A DNA stretch of 64,000 nt, taken from positions 1-64,000 of the forward strand of contig JACEFZ010011419.1 of NCBI GenBank assembly GCA_014155875.1, written 5' to 3'. Both the position numbers and the translations under genes were made by a program. Source of the stretch: Cepaea nemoralis. Its lineage: Eukaryota > Mollusca > Gastropoda > Stylommatophora > Helicidae. The notes beneath the pieces are model-generated. The model had not been told where the DNA came from. It saw nothing but the letters and a program-made list of their open reading frames with translations, and did not search any database. Below, piece after piece: positions 34,510 to 46,602 of the stretch; position 1 is the stretch's first letter; the number at the start of each line of letters is the position of its first letter.

Positions 34510-34860
34510 GGGTTCGACCCGTGGCTCGTCGCTTACTAAAGTCATGAAACGATTGGCCACCTATACCTTCTTGTTCTCAGACCTACATAATGTGATGGCT
34601 CTATCACAGCACAGACATATAGCAAGAAACTTATTCCAGACAAAACAAAACATCTGAATATAGTCATCTTAGCGGGCAAGCTAACCTAGTTGACAAGATA
34701 AGCAAAGTATGTGCTGTGATAGCATGAACTAGCATGAGTTGAGTTGAACGTTGTTTCAGCTTGGCTCGTCACTGGCCAAAGTGAGTTGACAATTGGCCAC
34801 ATATTCTTCCCATCTCTTAGACCATAAAAATGTGATGGCTCTATCGCATCACTTAAAAAT
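34510..34860. repeat. imperfect direct duplication, about 245-bp spacing
   Basis: tggctcgtc, attggccaca and aatgtgatggctctatc words at 34520-34605 recur in the same order at 34757-34845. Unknown origin. Confidence 0.6.
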
Positions 34861-35049
34861 TGTAGAATATGCTTCGGAACATTTTTGTTTACTCTAAATA
34901 TAGACAGGGTGATGTCTACAGCAGCAGAAGAAGAGTATAAGTATCATACTAAATCCCTCACCACAATCAATACCATATCAGCATTGTGCACACGAGGAGG
35001 TGCAGTAGCGCGGTCGGTTCGTTTCACACTGCGGCAGTTTTTTTACATT

Positions 35050-35130
35050 GTTTATTTATCTGGGCGGCTAGGTCGACCCAGCCCAAAATGAATACCCGAC
35101 AATGTCTTAGGCAGTAAAGGCTTCCGGTGT
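35050..35130. repeat. SINE-B body fragment
   Basis: ggtcgacccagcccaaaatg and gcagtaaaggcttccgg align to the SINE-B body seen at 7193-7255. No tRNA head. Confidence 0.45.
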
Positions 35131-36730
35131 CTTTGACATATTGAGTAAGTCCTGTCAGTTGACTGGTTTCCCTCAGTGTGATGCAAGATGGTTTCCTTCT
35201 TTGTGACGCAAACTTGTATACAGGAAGATGTCATCTGCTGAGATAACGTAGGAACATAAAGTACAGTTCTACCCACGACCTTACAGCTAGGAATTACATG
35301 ATGGTCTCATATACTGATACGCTGTGTTACCGTTGCTGGCATATTACCGTATATTCTTGACAATTAGCCGTATGTTCTTGACGGAACCACATTTTATTAC
35401 ATTCTGCTTCGAAAAGGGCATACTAACTACAACTCATGGCGTTAGCGAATGTGGCTGAACAGATCAATTCACGAGGTAAATATTAGTCCACATAGATACA
35501 TGTGAAGACAAGGCCTGGGCTGAATTGTAGAGACCATGTGTTGCCCATGCTGCACGATCCCTCCCTCCCCCACCCCGCCCAGTTTAATCCAAAGAAAAGG
35601 TAACACAAATACAAGACAAGATGCTGAAGATGCCGGATGAGTAGAACAAAGCTCTAACTGCCAGCTTGTCGGCAACAGGTCAAGGATGGAAGCTCTGACA
35701 GATGGATAAACTATGTAAACTTTATAGAAGTATACATGCAGACAGTTGTGCTTGTTGTCCTGTATATGCACATGTGCTGGGATACAGCTTAAACAGCCTT
35801 TCTGAATGAGCATCATTTTCCGTTCAGTGCAGGTTCTTGAATGTCAAGACCTTGAAGATAGGATCACTGTGTGGACCAGCCTGTGTTTCAAGGGAGATGA
35901 CTGAACATTAGACGCCGGCAGCCTACAGGACATGTCAGGTGGCCTCACACCGACAACTGCAGCCAACGCACATTCACCATCAGCGACCCCACGCTTATCC
36001 TGTGATGCAGTCACAATGTTTTAAATAAGGACATTGTTAGGCATAATTTAATTTTTATTCAATACATTGCATACATTGTAAATTAACATTGAAATATTGT
36101 GTTAATTATTTGTTAAAGTGTTAAGTTTTATTTGTCAGTGAATGTGATCTAGTCATTGAATTTAATCATGTGTCCATACCATTTAGTCAAATATTAAAAA
36201 GCAGGCGCCATCATATCGTGCCGCCAACAAGCGCTCTGCCTTGACTGGAGTCCGATTGTGTTAGGTTGAAGGTCATCGTTTGATAATCTGTGTGACCAAG
36301 TAGTTTGGCGAAGTCTCTTTTCCTACACAAGAAATTCACCTGACAGCAGTGTTTTCATAGTTTTTATTTCCAGACAAACTGTTTGTTTAATTTGACTGCT
36401 AGATGGGACTTTTTATCCGGTCTTCCCGCTTTTGATTTTGTGAAACCTAGATTTTGTTTTTAAATTGTTTTGGGCTCCGATGTCTGCAAAGCCTAAATTG
36501 TACCAGAAAATGTTCTGAGAAGTAAAGGCGACCGATGTGATATTGAATCATATCCCCGAAGAGTGTCGACAAGCCTAGAAATATATGAGGAATAAATATA
36601 TGAGGGGAGGGGGGGGGGGTAGCACTATATGGCTAATACCACAAAACTGTATGTAATAAAATCCTTTAATTTGTCTATCACATAACTAATACGCCTATAA
36701 TTAGCATTGGAAAGTAAGGGCCATTAATGA
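35130..36730. other. unassigned, with scattered repeat fragments
   Basis: 35495-35705 is the inverted partner of the element at 33525-33720. 36440-36560 is a SINE-B-like fragment shared with 7405-7500. 36606-36620 is a G run. The rest (35710-36440) shows no coding or repeat signal. Confidence 0.5.
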
Positions 36731-36734
36731 ACAG

Positions 36735-37190
36735 CACAGTAAACGGGGGAGATACTAGAACAAGTAATACGCTTCCCCTGTCTTGGACATGTAGTAACAA
36801 ATGATGGCAGAAATAAAACAGAATTCACCACTACTATGTGGCTCGGAAACCTGGACAGTGAACAAACAATTGGTAAACTATATACATGCCCTAGAGATGT
36901 GGATATACAGAGCAATATGTCGGACTTCATAGGGGAAAAAAATCAAATGCAGAAGTTCTAGAACAAACAGGGAAACGAAAGTTGACGAAGGAAATAATGA
37001 AAAAACTAAATCTGTCAAGTGGAATATTTCGGCAACGTTAAAAGACATAACACTTTTATAACAACTACATTGGAGGGTAAGATTGAAGGCAAGCGATTAA
37101 GAGGCAGACAGTGATACAAGAGAGAAGATATCATTAATAGTTGGATGACCAATAGTTTGACAGAATGTACAATGAAGACGAAAGGCTGTG
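36735..37190 (+). mobile_element. LINE ORF2 C-terminal fragment
   Basis: Plus-strand reading in shifting frames: GSETWTVNKQLVNYIHALEM, WIYRAICRTS, then NAEVLEQTGKRKLTKEIMKK and DIINSWMTNSLTE. It is a distinct sublineage of the LINE-A-like tail, with several stops. Confidence 0.75.
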
Positions 37191-37845
37191 TTGAAGATCC
37201 ATTGCAGTCAACCCTCATTGTGAAGAAGGTACCTTCTTGATTGTATGCGACTAAAGGTGTAGAAGAAGATCCTTTGGATTTTGGTTTGATGTACTCCACA
37301 CTGTCGAGTTAGTGCGACACGTTAATTTTCTAGTTATTATTGGGCGACGTCTCTCGTGTTTACTGCTGCGGACTGATATATTGCACAACACTTTGTGTTC
37401 ACTACAAGTTAGTGGCTTGTCCTTCAAAGGAAGTCGCAATCAACCCACACATTGTTTTGGCTATTTGTGTTGTTTAAGCAATTTTACATTCAGTAGTTTG
37501 TCATTGTATTCTGAATCACCGATGCTAGAATCATTATCAAATGAGTGCAAGGCGCGCTGCATCCAACGCTCTAAAACTACGTGACGAGGCCAGTATTCTG
37601 GGAATGTGTAACTGCGTTCTCTGGCCCACAGCCACAGATGCCGGTGCTATTGATCACTTAAGCATTGCATGTCATTTGCAGGACATTGTAATCAACTCCA
37701 GTATACAATGGCTGTTTTTAATTTTCAAGGCAATGTTTGTTCAATAGTTTCCCATTAATTTCCCAAGTATGACAATCAACGCAATTTAAACTGTTCCAAC
37801 TCTTTTAAGACTGATTTCAAAGCCAATATGCCGGGATTGTGTAAT
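37190..37845. other. unassigned, SINE-A-like traces
   Basis: A tttgcaggacattgtaatca string at 37675 resembles the tail of SINE-A (minus). No gene recognised. Confidence 0.45.
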
Positions 37846-37849
37846 GCAT

Positions 37850-38055
37850 TTGCTGCTTTAATCTACAGACACTGTCGTTGTTGTTCACTTAAAATGTATA
37901 TCTCCTTTGCAGGGTGTTAAGCTCAGTAGTTTGCCATCGCATTCTGAACGAGAAGGCAACATTTAAGTCCAGCTGACCGGCGTGTTGAACGAACCGACTA
38001 AGTTTCCGTCTGTAGGAACGTTTGAGCGGGCTAACCCTCTCGGCCACTCTGATCT
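37850..38055 (-). mobile_element. SINE-A copy with tRNA-Ser-like head
   Basis: On the minus strand: head gatcagagtggccgagaggg (box A) and cggttcgttcaac (box B), then the gatggcaaactactgagctt domain and a gcaaagg tail. A sister copy is at 54240-54405. Both end at a ctctgatctc boundary. Confidence 0.8.
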
Positions 38056-38109
38056 CCTTATTATAAATACTCAAGATTAATTATTCACCGTATTCCACTG
38101 GGTGTTGAT

Positions 38110-38705
38110 TACTTCAGACTGACTATTTACTACTATACACTGGTTTTCTGATGCTCCACACAAGCTGCTCAATGTTTCACAAAGTCGGGTCACTACTCCA
38201 CACTGGTTGACTCTTACTCCACACAAGCTGCTCAATGTTTCACAAAGTCGGGTCACTACTCCACACTGGTTGACTGTTACTCCACACAAGCTGGTCAGTG
38301 TTTCACAAAGTCGGGTCACTACTCCACACTGGTTGACTGTTACTCCACACAAGCTGCTCAATGTTTCACAAAGTCGGGTCACTACTCCACACTGGTTGAC
38401 TGTTACTCCACACAAGCTGCTCAATGTTTCTCAAAGTCGGGTCACTACTCCACAATGGTTGACTGTTACTCCACACAAGCTGCTCAATGTTTCACAAAGT
38501 CGGGTCACTACTCCACACTGGTTGACTGTTACTCCACACAAGCTGCTCAATGTTTCACAAAGTCGGGTCACTACTCCACACTGGTTGACTGTTACTCCAC
38601 ACAAGCTGCTCAATGGTTCACAAAGTAGGGTCACTACTCCACACTGGTTGACTCTTACTCCACACAAGCTGGTCAGTGTTTCACAAAGGTTGGTCGCTAG
38701 TTAAG
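38110..38705. repeat. 63-bp minisatellite, left part
   Basis: About nine units with ctcaatgtttcacaaagtcg and ggtcactactccacactggt. The period is 63 bp, so both strands stay open as 21-residue peptide repeats; not genes. The array resumes at 39868 after a LINE insertion. Confidence 0.93.
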
Positions 38706-38709
38706 AGAA

Positions 38710-39862
38710 GAACAATGTAGGTTTGTAGAAGGCAGGGATACAGTAAATGCTGTGTATATACTGAGAACAGTAATTGAACGTGCTATATAAGTAAACAAAG
38801 ATCTGTATCTGTCCATTATTGACTACATAAAGGCGTTCGATAAAGTGAGACATGTCGACATGATAAGGATGCTTGAGGATCTACTAATTGATGGAAAAGA
38901 CCTTAGACGATTAAAAAACATATATTGGAAACAAACAAGCTGCCATCAGAATTGATAATAATATAGGTCAATATCAACCTATTAAAAGAGGTGTGAGACA
39001 GGTATAGGTAATGCCTCCAGATTTGTTTACCTTGTACAGTGAAAATAGTTTCAGATATATAGAAGATATGGAAGGAATCAACATTGGGGCACGATACATC
39101 AATAACATTAGATATGCAGATGATACAGTCTTGATTGCAGACAATGGACAAGACCTGCAACATTCAGTAGATGTGATTGTTGCACACAGTGAATAACTAG
39201 GGTTAGAACTAAATAGTAAGAAGACACAGATTATGGTCGTCACTGGGAAGAATGAAATACCATAATGTGATATACGAGTAAATGGGCATATTTATAAGCA
39301 AGTGAATCGATACAGTTATCCCGGAACAGTCATTACATCGGATGGGGGATGCCTTGAAGAGATTAGAACAAGAATTGCCATTGCGAAGGTAGCCTTCTTC
39401 AAGATGAAAAACATACTGACCAATAAAAACATATAAATTGAAACGAGAAAAAGAGTGTTGAAATGCTACATAGAACCTGTACTTTTATATTGATGTGAAG
39501 CGTGTACAATGAGCAGTATAGCTGAAAAACATACGACGGCTGTGAAAATGTGGTTTCTTAAGAAAATGCAAAGAATACCATGGACAGACAGAAAAACCAA
39601 TGAACAAATTCTTCAAGAAACAAATGAAGAGCCATTAGACGTAGACAGTCAAAATTCTTATGTTATGAGAAGAAATTACTTGGAGAACTTGGCGACAACT
39701 GGCAAGATCGAAGAGAAGAGACCAAGGGGAAGAACGAGAAGTAAATACCTGGGTGGCTTGGCCACGTGGCATGGTCGAGACAGGAACTTGAAACTGATCC
39801 ACGACTCTGGTATCAAGTGAGATAGCAAATCATGACCGCCCACGCTTATCGACATGGCACAT
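38710..39862 (+). mobile_element. LINE-A copy inserted into the 63-bp minisatellite
   Basis: RT from about motif 2 onward (EGRDTVNAVYILRTVIER, YIKAFDKVRHVDMIRML), the catalytic box as INNIRYADDTVLIADN, thumb, and the tail RKTNEQILQETNEE, ENLATTGKIEEKRPRGR, WHGRDRN. Several stops. It is flanked by repeat units, with ggtcgcta on the left and ggtcacta on the right as a likely short target duplication. Confidence 0.9.
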
Positions 39863-39867
39863 GATGA

Positions 39868-40330
39868 ATGGTCACTACTTCACACTGGTTGTGTTTTACT
39901 CCACACAAGTTGGTCAATGTTTCATAAAGGTTGGCCACAACTTCACACTGGTTTTCTGTTACTACACACATGGTTTTCTGTTACTACACACAAGCTTTTA
40001 CAAAGGTTGACCACAACTTCACACTGTTACTTCACACTGTCTGTTACTTCGCACAAGTTGGTCAATGTTTCACAAAAATTTGGCCACAACTTCACGCTGG
40101 TTTTCTCTTACTCCACACAAGTTGGTAAATGTTTCACAAAGGTTGGCCACAACTTCACTCTGGTTGTCTGTTGCTTGACACAAGGTGGTCAATGTTTCAC
40201 AAAGGTTGGCCACAACTTCACACTGGTTTTCTGTTACTCCACACAAGTTGGTAAATGTTTCACAAAGGTTGGCCACAACTTCACACTTGTTGGCATTACC
40301 TCACAATGGATGTTCACAACTCCGCGTGTA
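39868..40330. repeat. 63-bp minisatellite, right part (diverged)
   Basis: About seven units (ttggtcaatgtttcacaaagg, ggccacaacttcacactggt) with more variation and two shortened units. It ends at the duplicated block boundary (cacaactccgcgtgtatcct). Confidence 0.9.
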
Positions 40331-41009
40331 TCCTAACAACATCACATATGACCTTTACTCGTTACACTGTCTTATTTAAAGGTCATATACATCGCATTGA
40401 GTATAACAAGTCTGTCTTTGCTAGTTCCAGCATTACACCTCTCAGGAGTCGAAAGGTTTTGTCTATTTCGCCATTAGTGTGTACTTAGTTTGTAATCGGT
40501 TGATTTATTTAGTAGCAGACTTGTTATGGCGTCGGTGACCCAGGTTTCATGACGGTTGAAGCTGTTATATATCTCTGCCTGTCATTTAATTAAGTAAAAT
40601 CACAGATGAAATCAACAGTAATCCTTCTCTGACATTTTTCGCTGCATCTCGTCATGTACATATGCAGAGTTACACATTATATAAAGTGAATAAATGAATA
40701 ATATTTGATATGTATTTTGCCTAGAGATTTGATCGTGTTTTCGTTTCAGAGTCTATGCGATTGTGTGATCATTAATCCTTCTTTCAGGCTTTCCTTGCCA
40801 ACATCACTGAGTGAATTAACAACTGAACACTAACGAAAACAAATGTTCTATACACCAAGAGACTAACATCATCAGGTACACAATTGTTATGATTATCACG
40901 ATAATAGACACGGAATCAACAGCGTGAATTGTACCTGGAGTTTTTATCAGAAGAGGGGGCTTCAAATTAAAACCTTTAAATTGTGATGGAAAGGTGACAT
41001 AAGAAGGAT
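40330..41009. repeat. locus-duplication block 2, copy 1 (non-coding)
   Basis: Colinear with 59795-60990: shared words include gttcatgacggttgaagctg-like sequence, catttaattaagtaaaa, ttgccaacatcactgagtg and acaccaagagactaa. It contains an old Penelope 3'-repeat scrap at 40630-40680 (minus) and the empty site (tttcagag near 40753) of the hAT MITE found at 60263-60754. No gene. Confidence 0.85.
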
Positions 41010-41165
41010 ATTTAAATATTGAGCACAACCCACTACTGGCAACGCTGATCGTATTCTGGTATGAACCTAAGGCCTATCCACGTCCATATTGACGTGGATA
41101 GGCCTTAGGTTCATACCAGAATACGATCAGTGTTGCCAGTAGTGGGTTGTGCTCAATATTTAAAT
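41010..41165. repeat. 75-bp near-perfect inverted repeat with 6-nt loop
   Basis: Arms 41010-41084 and 41091-41165, loop catatt. There is one difference in 75, a G/T that still pairs in RNA. The equivalent place in the neighbouring duplicated unit (about 60995) has no such structure. Confidence 0.97.
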
Positions 41166-41169
41166 TTCA

Positions 41170-41745
41170 AATCCCGAAACAACCAAATAATAAGGGTAGT
41201 TTAAAGATGGCGGCCACACTTTTGACATGCACCAAAGACGAGCCGCGTTCTATTTATCAGTTTTTGTTTTATTATAGAAGAGGTGAAATCTTTAGAAATT
41301 CATCAGCGAATGAAGTCCAGTATGGTGATGCATGCCTGTCTGTCCAGCAAGTGTGTGCGTGGAGTAGGAAGTTTCGAAATAGTCTGAAGTCTGTGACAGA
41401 CTTTTCGCTGTTCAGCACACCACATTATCCATGATGATCCAGGACCGCAAAGTGTCTGCAAGGAAGTGGGTGCCACGGTAGAATACTCCAACATTGAAAC
41501 AACGACGCACTGGTGCTTGTCATGAATTATCCCCAAGTTAATTCCACTTTGTATGACAACTCAAAGAGTCACTGACAGGAGAGAATTGTGGGTTCGATAA
41601 CGAAGTACAATAGCCGGTGCATGAGTGGTTTCACACGCGGCCAATGGCATTTTTGTCTACATGAATCCAAGCACTTTATCGGTGCTGCAGGACGTGAACG
41701 CAACGGAGTGATGACTACATCGAAAAATGGTAGGCTACATTTGTT
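41170..41745 (+). pseudogene. gutted mariner/SETMAR-like transposase, copy 1
   Basis: N-terminal HTH region (LLTCTKDEPRSIYQFLFYYR, YGDACLSVQQVCAWSRKFRN), then only about 160 bp before the C-terminus (LKESLTG, FDNEVQ, VHEWFHTRPMAF, DDYIEK). It keeps a single copy of the 57-bp segment that is tandemly amplified at 61218-62870. The catalytic core is absent. Confidence 0.85.
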
Positions 41746-41767
41746 CTTTACTTTTCAGAATACATTC

Positions 41768-41832
41768 ACCCCCCCCCCCCCAAAAAAAAACAACAAACAA
41801 CAACAACAAACAAACAAACAAACAAACAAACA
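41768..41832. repeat. poly-C and (CAAA)n
   Basis: A C run followed by A-rich (CAAACAA)n. Confidence 0.95.
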
Positions 41833-41889
41833 CACGCACATTTACGATTTTCATTTGAAGTTCCTCTCGTATACTCTGTTTAGTGTTGC

Positions 41890-42235
41890 AAACATCTAAA
41901 CAATCAACGTACCAATCAACCAACTAATCAACCTACCAGCCAAAAAATCAACTAACGAACCAACTATCTAACCAACCTACCAAGCAACCAACTAAGCAAC
42001 ATACCAATCAACGAACTAAACAAGTGAGCAACCACACAACCAGCAACCAACTAACTTAACGGCCCAGCAATCCATGATCCAGCCAACCTACTAACCAACC
42101 TACTAACTAACGTTTAACCAGCGAACTAACCAACTAATAAACCAAACAACAAACCAGCCAATCAACCAACCAACCAATCAACAAACAAACAACACACACA
42201 CCCAAACAAGCAACTAATGATCCAATCAACCAACT
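41890..42235. repeat. ACCA-rich tract, copy 2
   Basis: Same composition and position as 12990-13895 and 63410-63745, but shorter. Confidence 0.85.
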
Positions 42236-42236
42236 G

Positions 42237-42774
42237 ATGCTGTGCAACCTTTGTGATGCATTACAACCCTAGCTGTGTTAAAAGTCCCTATATGTACTCG
42301 TATCTTAATCATATGGTGTCACACAATTCAGCCATAACATAGCAATCAAATACCGCTAATTATGACGTTGGACACACGAATCAATACCCAACATCACGTG
42401 ACTGCATCTGGTATGCCAAACAGATGTTTATGCCAGTGCTAATGTCACAACTAACCGAGGTTGTTATCATTGATTGGTATGTATCAGTTAGCATACCAGC
42501 AATCGAAAAATACATTATATGTTAATAGTAGCATTTATCTTTCTAAATCAGAAATGCGGGTCACAAAATGTAACATCATGACACTTAGATATCTATAGTA
42601 ACTGGTGAAAACAAGGAACGGTTATACAATTATGTAAATATGTCAAACATACACACAATCTAACTTCCGCCTGTACCAGTCAACCTCCTTAAATAACCTA
42701 ATTACGTACTGTGGTGATATCATGTTATTATTACTCACGGTATTCATAGCAATTGCATACATAATTACATGCAT
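42237..42774. repeat. locus-duplication block, copy 2 (non-coding)
   Basis: Starts gatgctgtgcaacctttgtg and runs parallel to 13905-14437 and 63745-64000. No conserved ORF. Confidence 0.85.
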
Positions 42775-42935
42775 TTGAGAGCCGCCCTAAATCAGTGGCT
42801 AGCTCTATTATCAGCCGACCCGGAGATCATGGGTTCGAACCCCCTCAAGGCGAGGATGATTAAAACGTGACAGTGGCCCAATTTATATTGGTACAAGGAA
42901 TAGTTTTGAGAAATAAAAGCGTCCAGCAGGGTGCC
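42775..42935 (+). mobile_element. tRNA-derived SINE-B, copy 2
   Basis: Clear RNA polymerase III boxes: tcagtggctag and a consensus-quality gggttcgaacccc (42831-42843). Body as in 14438-14640. A further partial duplication of its 3' flank follows (ggtgccaagtatatcacctat repeated at 43000 as ggtgccagttatatcacata). Confidence 0.85.
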
Positions 42936-42939
42936 AAGT

Positions 42940-43320
42940 ATATCACCTATTGAATGTCTGGCTCTTGGTTATAAAACATGTGCCTGGCACTACTTCCCTG
43001 GTGCCAGTTATATCACATATCGAATGTCTGCATATTGGTTATAAAATATGTGGCTGGCACCAACTACTTACTGCACCTTAATGTGTTTACGGGGTTTGTT
43101 TTACTTCCTTAAACGCATTGACATAAAGTCTTAGACTGAACAAGTTTTCAACAACTGCCAGCTCGTTAGTCGCTCATTAGACGTAGTTGATACTCCAGCA
43201 GGGGCAGTAAGTATGCACACGTTGTATTGAACAATGTGTCATCTACTTATTCTATTGAAATATTATATATTTTCAAGAGACTTTGCACAGTGAACTTAAA
43301 TTGCTCATTAACTTTTGGGA
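42940..43320. other. unassigned sequence after SINE-B
   Basis: A 63-bp direct repeat near 42935 and 42998; otherwise nothing recognised. Confidence 0.45.
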
Positions 43321-43322
43321 GA

Positions 43323-43345
43323 GAACGAGAGTGAGAGAGCGAGAG

Positions 43346-43396
<51 letters not shown>

Positions 43397-43402
43397 GAGA
43401 GA

Positions 43403-43448
<46 letters not shown>

Positions 43449-43515
43449 AGAGAGAGGGGGGGGGGAGTATACATACACAAGTGAATGTTTTTAGTAGGTT
43501 TGCGATTGTGAGTGG

Positions 43516-43560
<45 letters not shown>
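43323..43560. repeat. (GA)n and (TG)n microsatellites
   Basis: Long (GA)n with G-rich interruptions, then (TG)n at 43519-43557. ORFs here are artefacts. Confidence 0.97.
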
Positions 43561-43561
<1 letters not shown>

Positions 43562-43566
43562 GAGAG

Positions 43567-44189
43567 AGAACGAACGAACGAACGAACGAACGGACGGACT
43601 TTATTTTCAAAGGGTAACAAATTGGGCACAGTCTTACATTCGGCCCTTCCTCATCTTTAGTTCATCAATAATGCATAATACATTCAAATATGAAAAAAAA
43701 AAAACATTGTCAAATGAATGTTTTAAACATAAACAATGCACATTGCCATGTTATGAGCCACATACCCCAACCACCCACCTATCCCCCATTCACCCACACA
43801 CCCCCACCCAATCACACACACAGACACACATACAATCCCCCACCCATCCACCCATCCTCCACCCACACATCCCGCACCCCACACCTACACACATCTCCTC
43901 AAGCACACACATATCTCCCACCCACCACCCATCACCCACCCACACATCCCCCACCTACACACATCTCCCCACCCGCAAACACATCCCCCACCCATCCCAT
44001 AACCCATCAACACTCACCCACCCACATATATTCCACCACATACGCACAGACCCCCAACTATCCAGTCAAACACACATCCCCCAACCACTCATCCTCCACC
44101 CACACACACACACATATCCCCGCCGAGCCACACATCACGCACATACCCACACAAAACTAGCACCCACCCACACATCCTCCCAGAGGGAT

Positions 44190-44238
<49 letters not shown>

Positions 44239-44577
44239 GAGAGAGAGGGAGATTAGTGTGTGTGTGAGTATGTTATTATGTGTGTGTGTGTATAAGTGTG
44301 AGTGTTTGTGTAAATTGTGTATGTAAGTGTGTATGTGTTTCTGTATGTGTCAGTATCTATGTGTGTATGTGTTCGTGCCTGTCTCTCTGTCTTCCTGTCT
44401 CATAAGATTGCAATATGTATTGATTATATTCGCAGCATTGGTTTATAATGTTTTTGTTTTCATGGAAATGTAAATTGCGCACTAGATAAATGATTTTATC
44501 TAGTTATTATGAATGAAGTGGTTGGAATGGTTGAATGCGAAACTTTTTTGAAAATAAAGTGTGTTCGTTCGTTCTGT
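43567..44577. repeat. C-rich low-complexity tract between inverted retroelement tails
   Basis: (CGAA)n plus gactttattttcaaagggta at 43567-43615 is mirrored by gaaaataaagtgtgttcgtt at 44548-44577, so two retroelement 3' ends point away from each other. Between them lie an A run, ACCC/CACA-rich sequence (43760-44180), (GA)n (44190-44250) and TG-rich sequence (44250-44400). Confidence 0.75.
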
Positions 44578-45299
44578 TGGTTAGTTAGTTAGTTAGTCGA
44601 CAGATCAGCCTCATTGCACATCGAACCATTCAGTCCATATGTTTTCCGGAAACCCTCCTCAGTAAATCCCGCAGCGTACAGCTGCTCACGACACCAGTTC
44701 TGTCTTGGTTTATTAGTCTTCTTCGGCTTCCTGCATAGTGTTCTTGTCTGGCCTCATCTCTTCTAACTTGCTGTTCCCGCAGTCTGATCGATTGTGTCTG
44801 TGATTGAGTTATGTTTGTAGTTCCACAGCAGCCTGATTTTTGTCCTTACTCTGACGATACACTAGTTTATCATCAGCATACGAAAATGTCCTCCCCCGTT
44901 CTGTGATCTACTCACCGGTTACTCACCATCTACTCACAGTGTAAGCGTTGAACTGCACCGGAGATAATGGTGATCATTATGGCAGACCACGACATATTGT
45001 TGACGGTTCATAAGTCCAACTGCCACATCAAAAATCTACTTTCCGTTAGAAGAGTGCTGCAGAGATCCAATTAAGGAGGAATGAACTATCTTGCGTTTCA
45101 GAAGCTGAACCATTAAAACATCCAACGGCACTCTGTTGTATGCATCCTCAAGATCAATCGCTGCAGCATATGTTTCAATGCCTGAGTGGAAACCTTCATA
45201 CACATCATGGGAACAAAACCGCTGCGTTGGACCAAGTTTCTCTATTTGGACGGTACCCTCCAAGGTTATGTGGGAAAAGACATCGCCTCTCTAGCTGGC

Positions 45300-45518
45300 T
45301 TGATGTCTTTCAGGCAATTAGGTTACACGACTTTCTCCGTAATCCCGTATACTACTGAGTAAAGTGACGTGCGCGAGAATTGGTAGCAGGGTTTGTTAGC
45401 CGGTCGCTCAGAAAGCAATGGCAAACTACTGAGCGTAATCTTGCCAAGAAATCAAAAATCAGCTGAAAGATGCTGGTGTTGACAGCGATGTCCTGTAAAT
45501 GGATATGCGAAAAAAAAA
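45300..45518 (+). mobile_element. SINE-A in LINE-D
   Basis: Central domain cagaaagcaatggcaaacta then cttgccaagaaatc, and a tail with gtcctgtaaatggatatgcg and an A9 run. The head is degraded (ggttacacgactttctccgt still matches the 48916 copy). No clean target duplication found. Confidence 0.8.
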
Positions 45519-46602
45519 TGCAGCTTGCCTACTATATTTTGCATCGTGATTGCTCGATATCCCTGAATTTTTTTGTGGCCTTTGCCAGGCTTTGGCAAGT
45601 GAATCAGATATATGTGCAACCACTCCTCATTGATGCTAGCACTTATTATACTGTTGTTATACATATCTGGTAGTTCCACCAACCCGTTTTCGGTACACAT
45701 AGTAATTCATCTTACATTACGCCATCTGGCCCGGTGCGCTGTTTTTTTGTGTGTCTTAGCACAGGCTTCATCACTTTCACTGTCACTATGTTTTCTTCTG
45801 ACATTTACTGCCACTTACACATATCTGAGATAGCTGTCCTGGCTAAAATGTTTCCACTCATAAAGGTCTGGGTTATGTGCTGTAAATAGTATTGACGTCA
45901 GTCTTCTGCCAGGTGAGATGAGCAGACTGGAAGCCACGAATACTCTTATTCTTGACTACACCATTCATACTTTTATAGTATCGGCAGAACAATCTCAGTG
46001 ACTTTTCTTTGCTTATTCTTTGACAAACGACTGCCCATTCATCACTTTTTTACCACTTTAACCAGTTTTTCGAAACAGCTAACTTTTGTGTCCATGTCCC
46101 TTTCCAAGTGCAAGATGAACTAAGATATATTTGACCTTCTGACTTCTGCTGCCTTGTTCTTTCTTTCTCCACCAATATGGTGCAAGGGTGGTGGTCGCTA
46201 CTGCGGTACCCTAGGACACCCCATCTACACACTGTGCGTGTGAAGGAGAAACCAGCGTCAGGTCAATAACACTGTCCCCATCACCTGGTCGACGTGCTGT
46301 CCTGGTGACACAGCCTTGCTGGTACAAACAAGGTCGATGGTTACAAGTACGGTCCCGAGCACCTCTTCCTGTGTGTTGGAAGAAATGTTCCCACGTGATC
46401 TGCCTTTAGCGTTGAAATCGCCACCTAAAATAACATTCCTCTCGTGACATACTATTTCACTCAAGCATTGGTTTACTGGTGTTAAACGCTCGCGTTGCAA
46501 GCATACATGTGAACAAACAAAATAGTTGCCCGGATTGAACTCCGATAGCATGTATTTGTATATCATCGCTGTTCCACCTAGGCAAGCACACCTCTGAAGC
46601 CA

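Noticed and set aside
38077..38704. In-frame 21-residue peptide repeats on both strands
   Set aside because: Product of the 63-bp minisatellite; both strands are equally open and the sister 64-bp array loses the frame.
42831..42843. Functional tRNA gene
   Set aside because: The box B is good but there is no acceptor stem or cloverleaf pairing; it is the head of SINE-B, also seen at 14438.
43560..44267. 235-codon proline/histidine-rich ORF
   Set aside because: Low-complexity ACCC/CACA and (GA)n sequence, no conserved domain.
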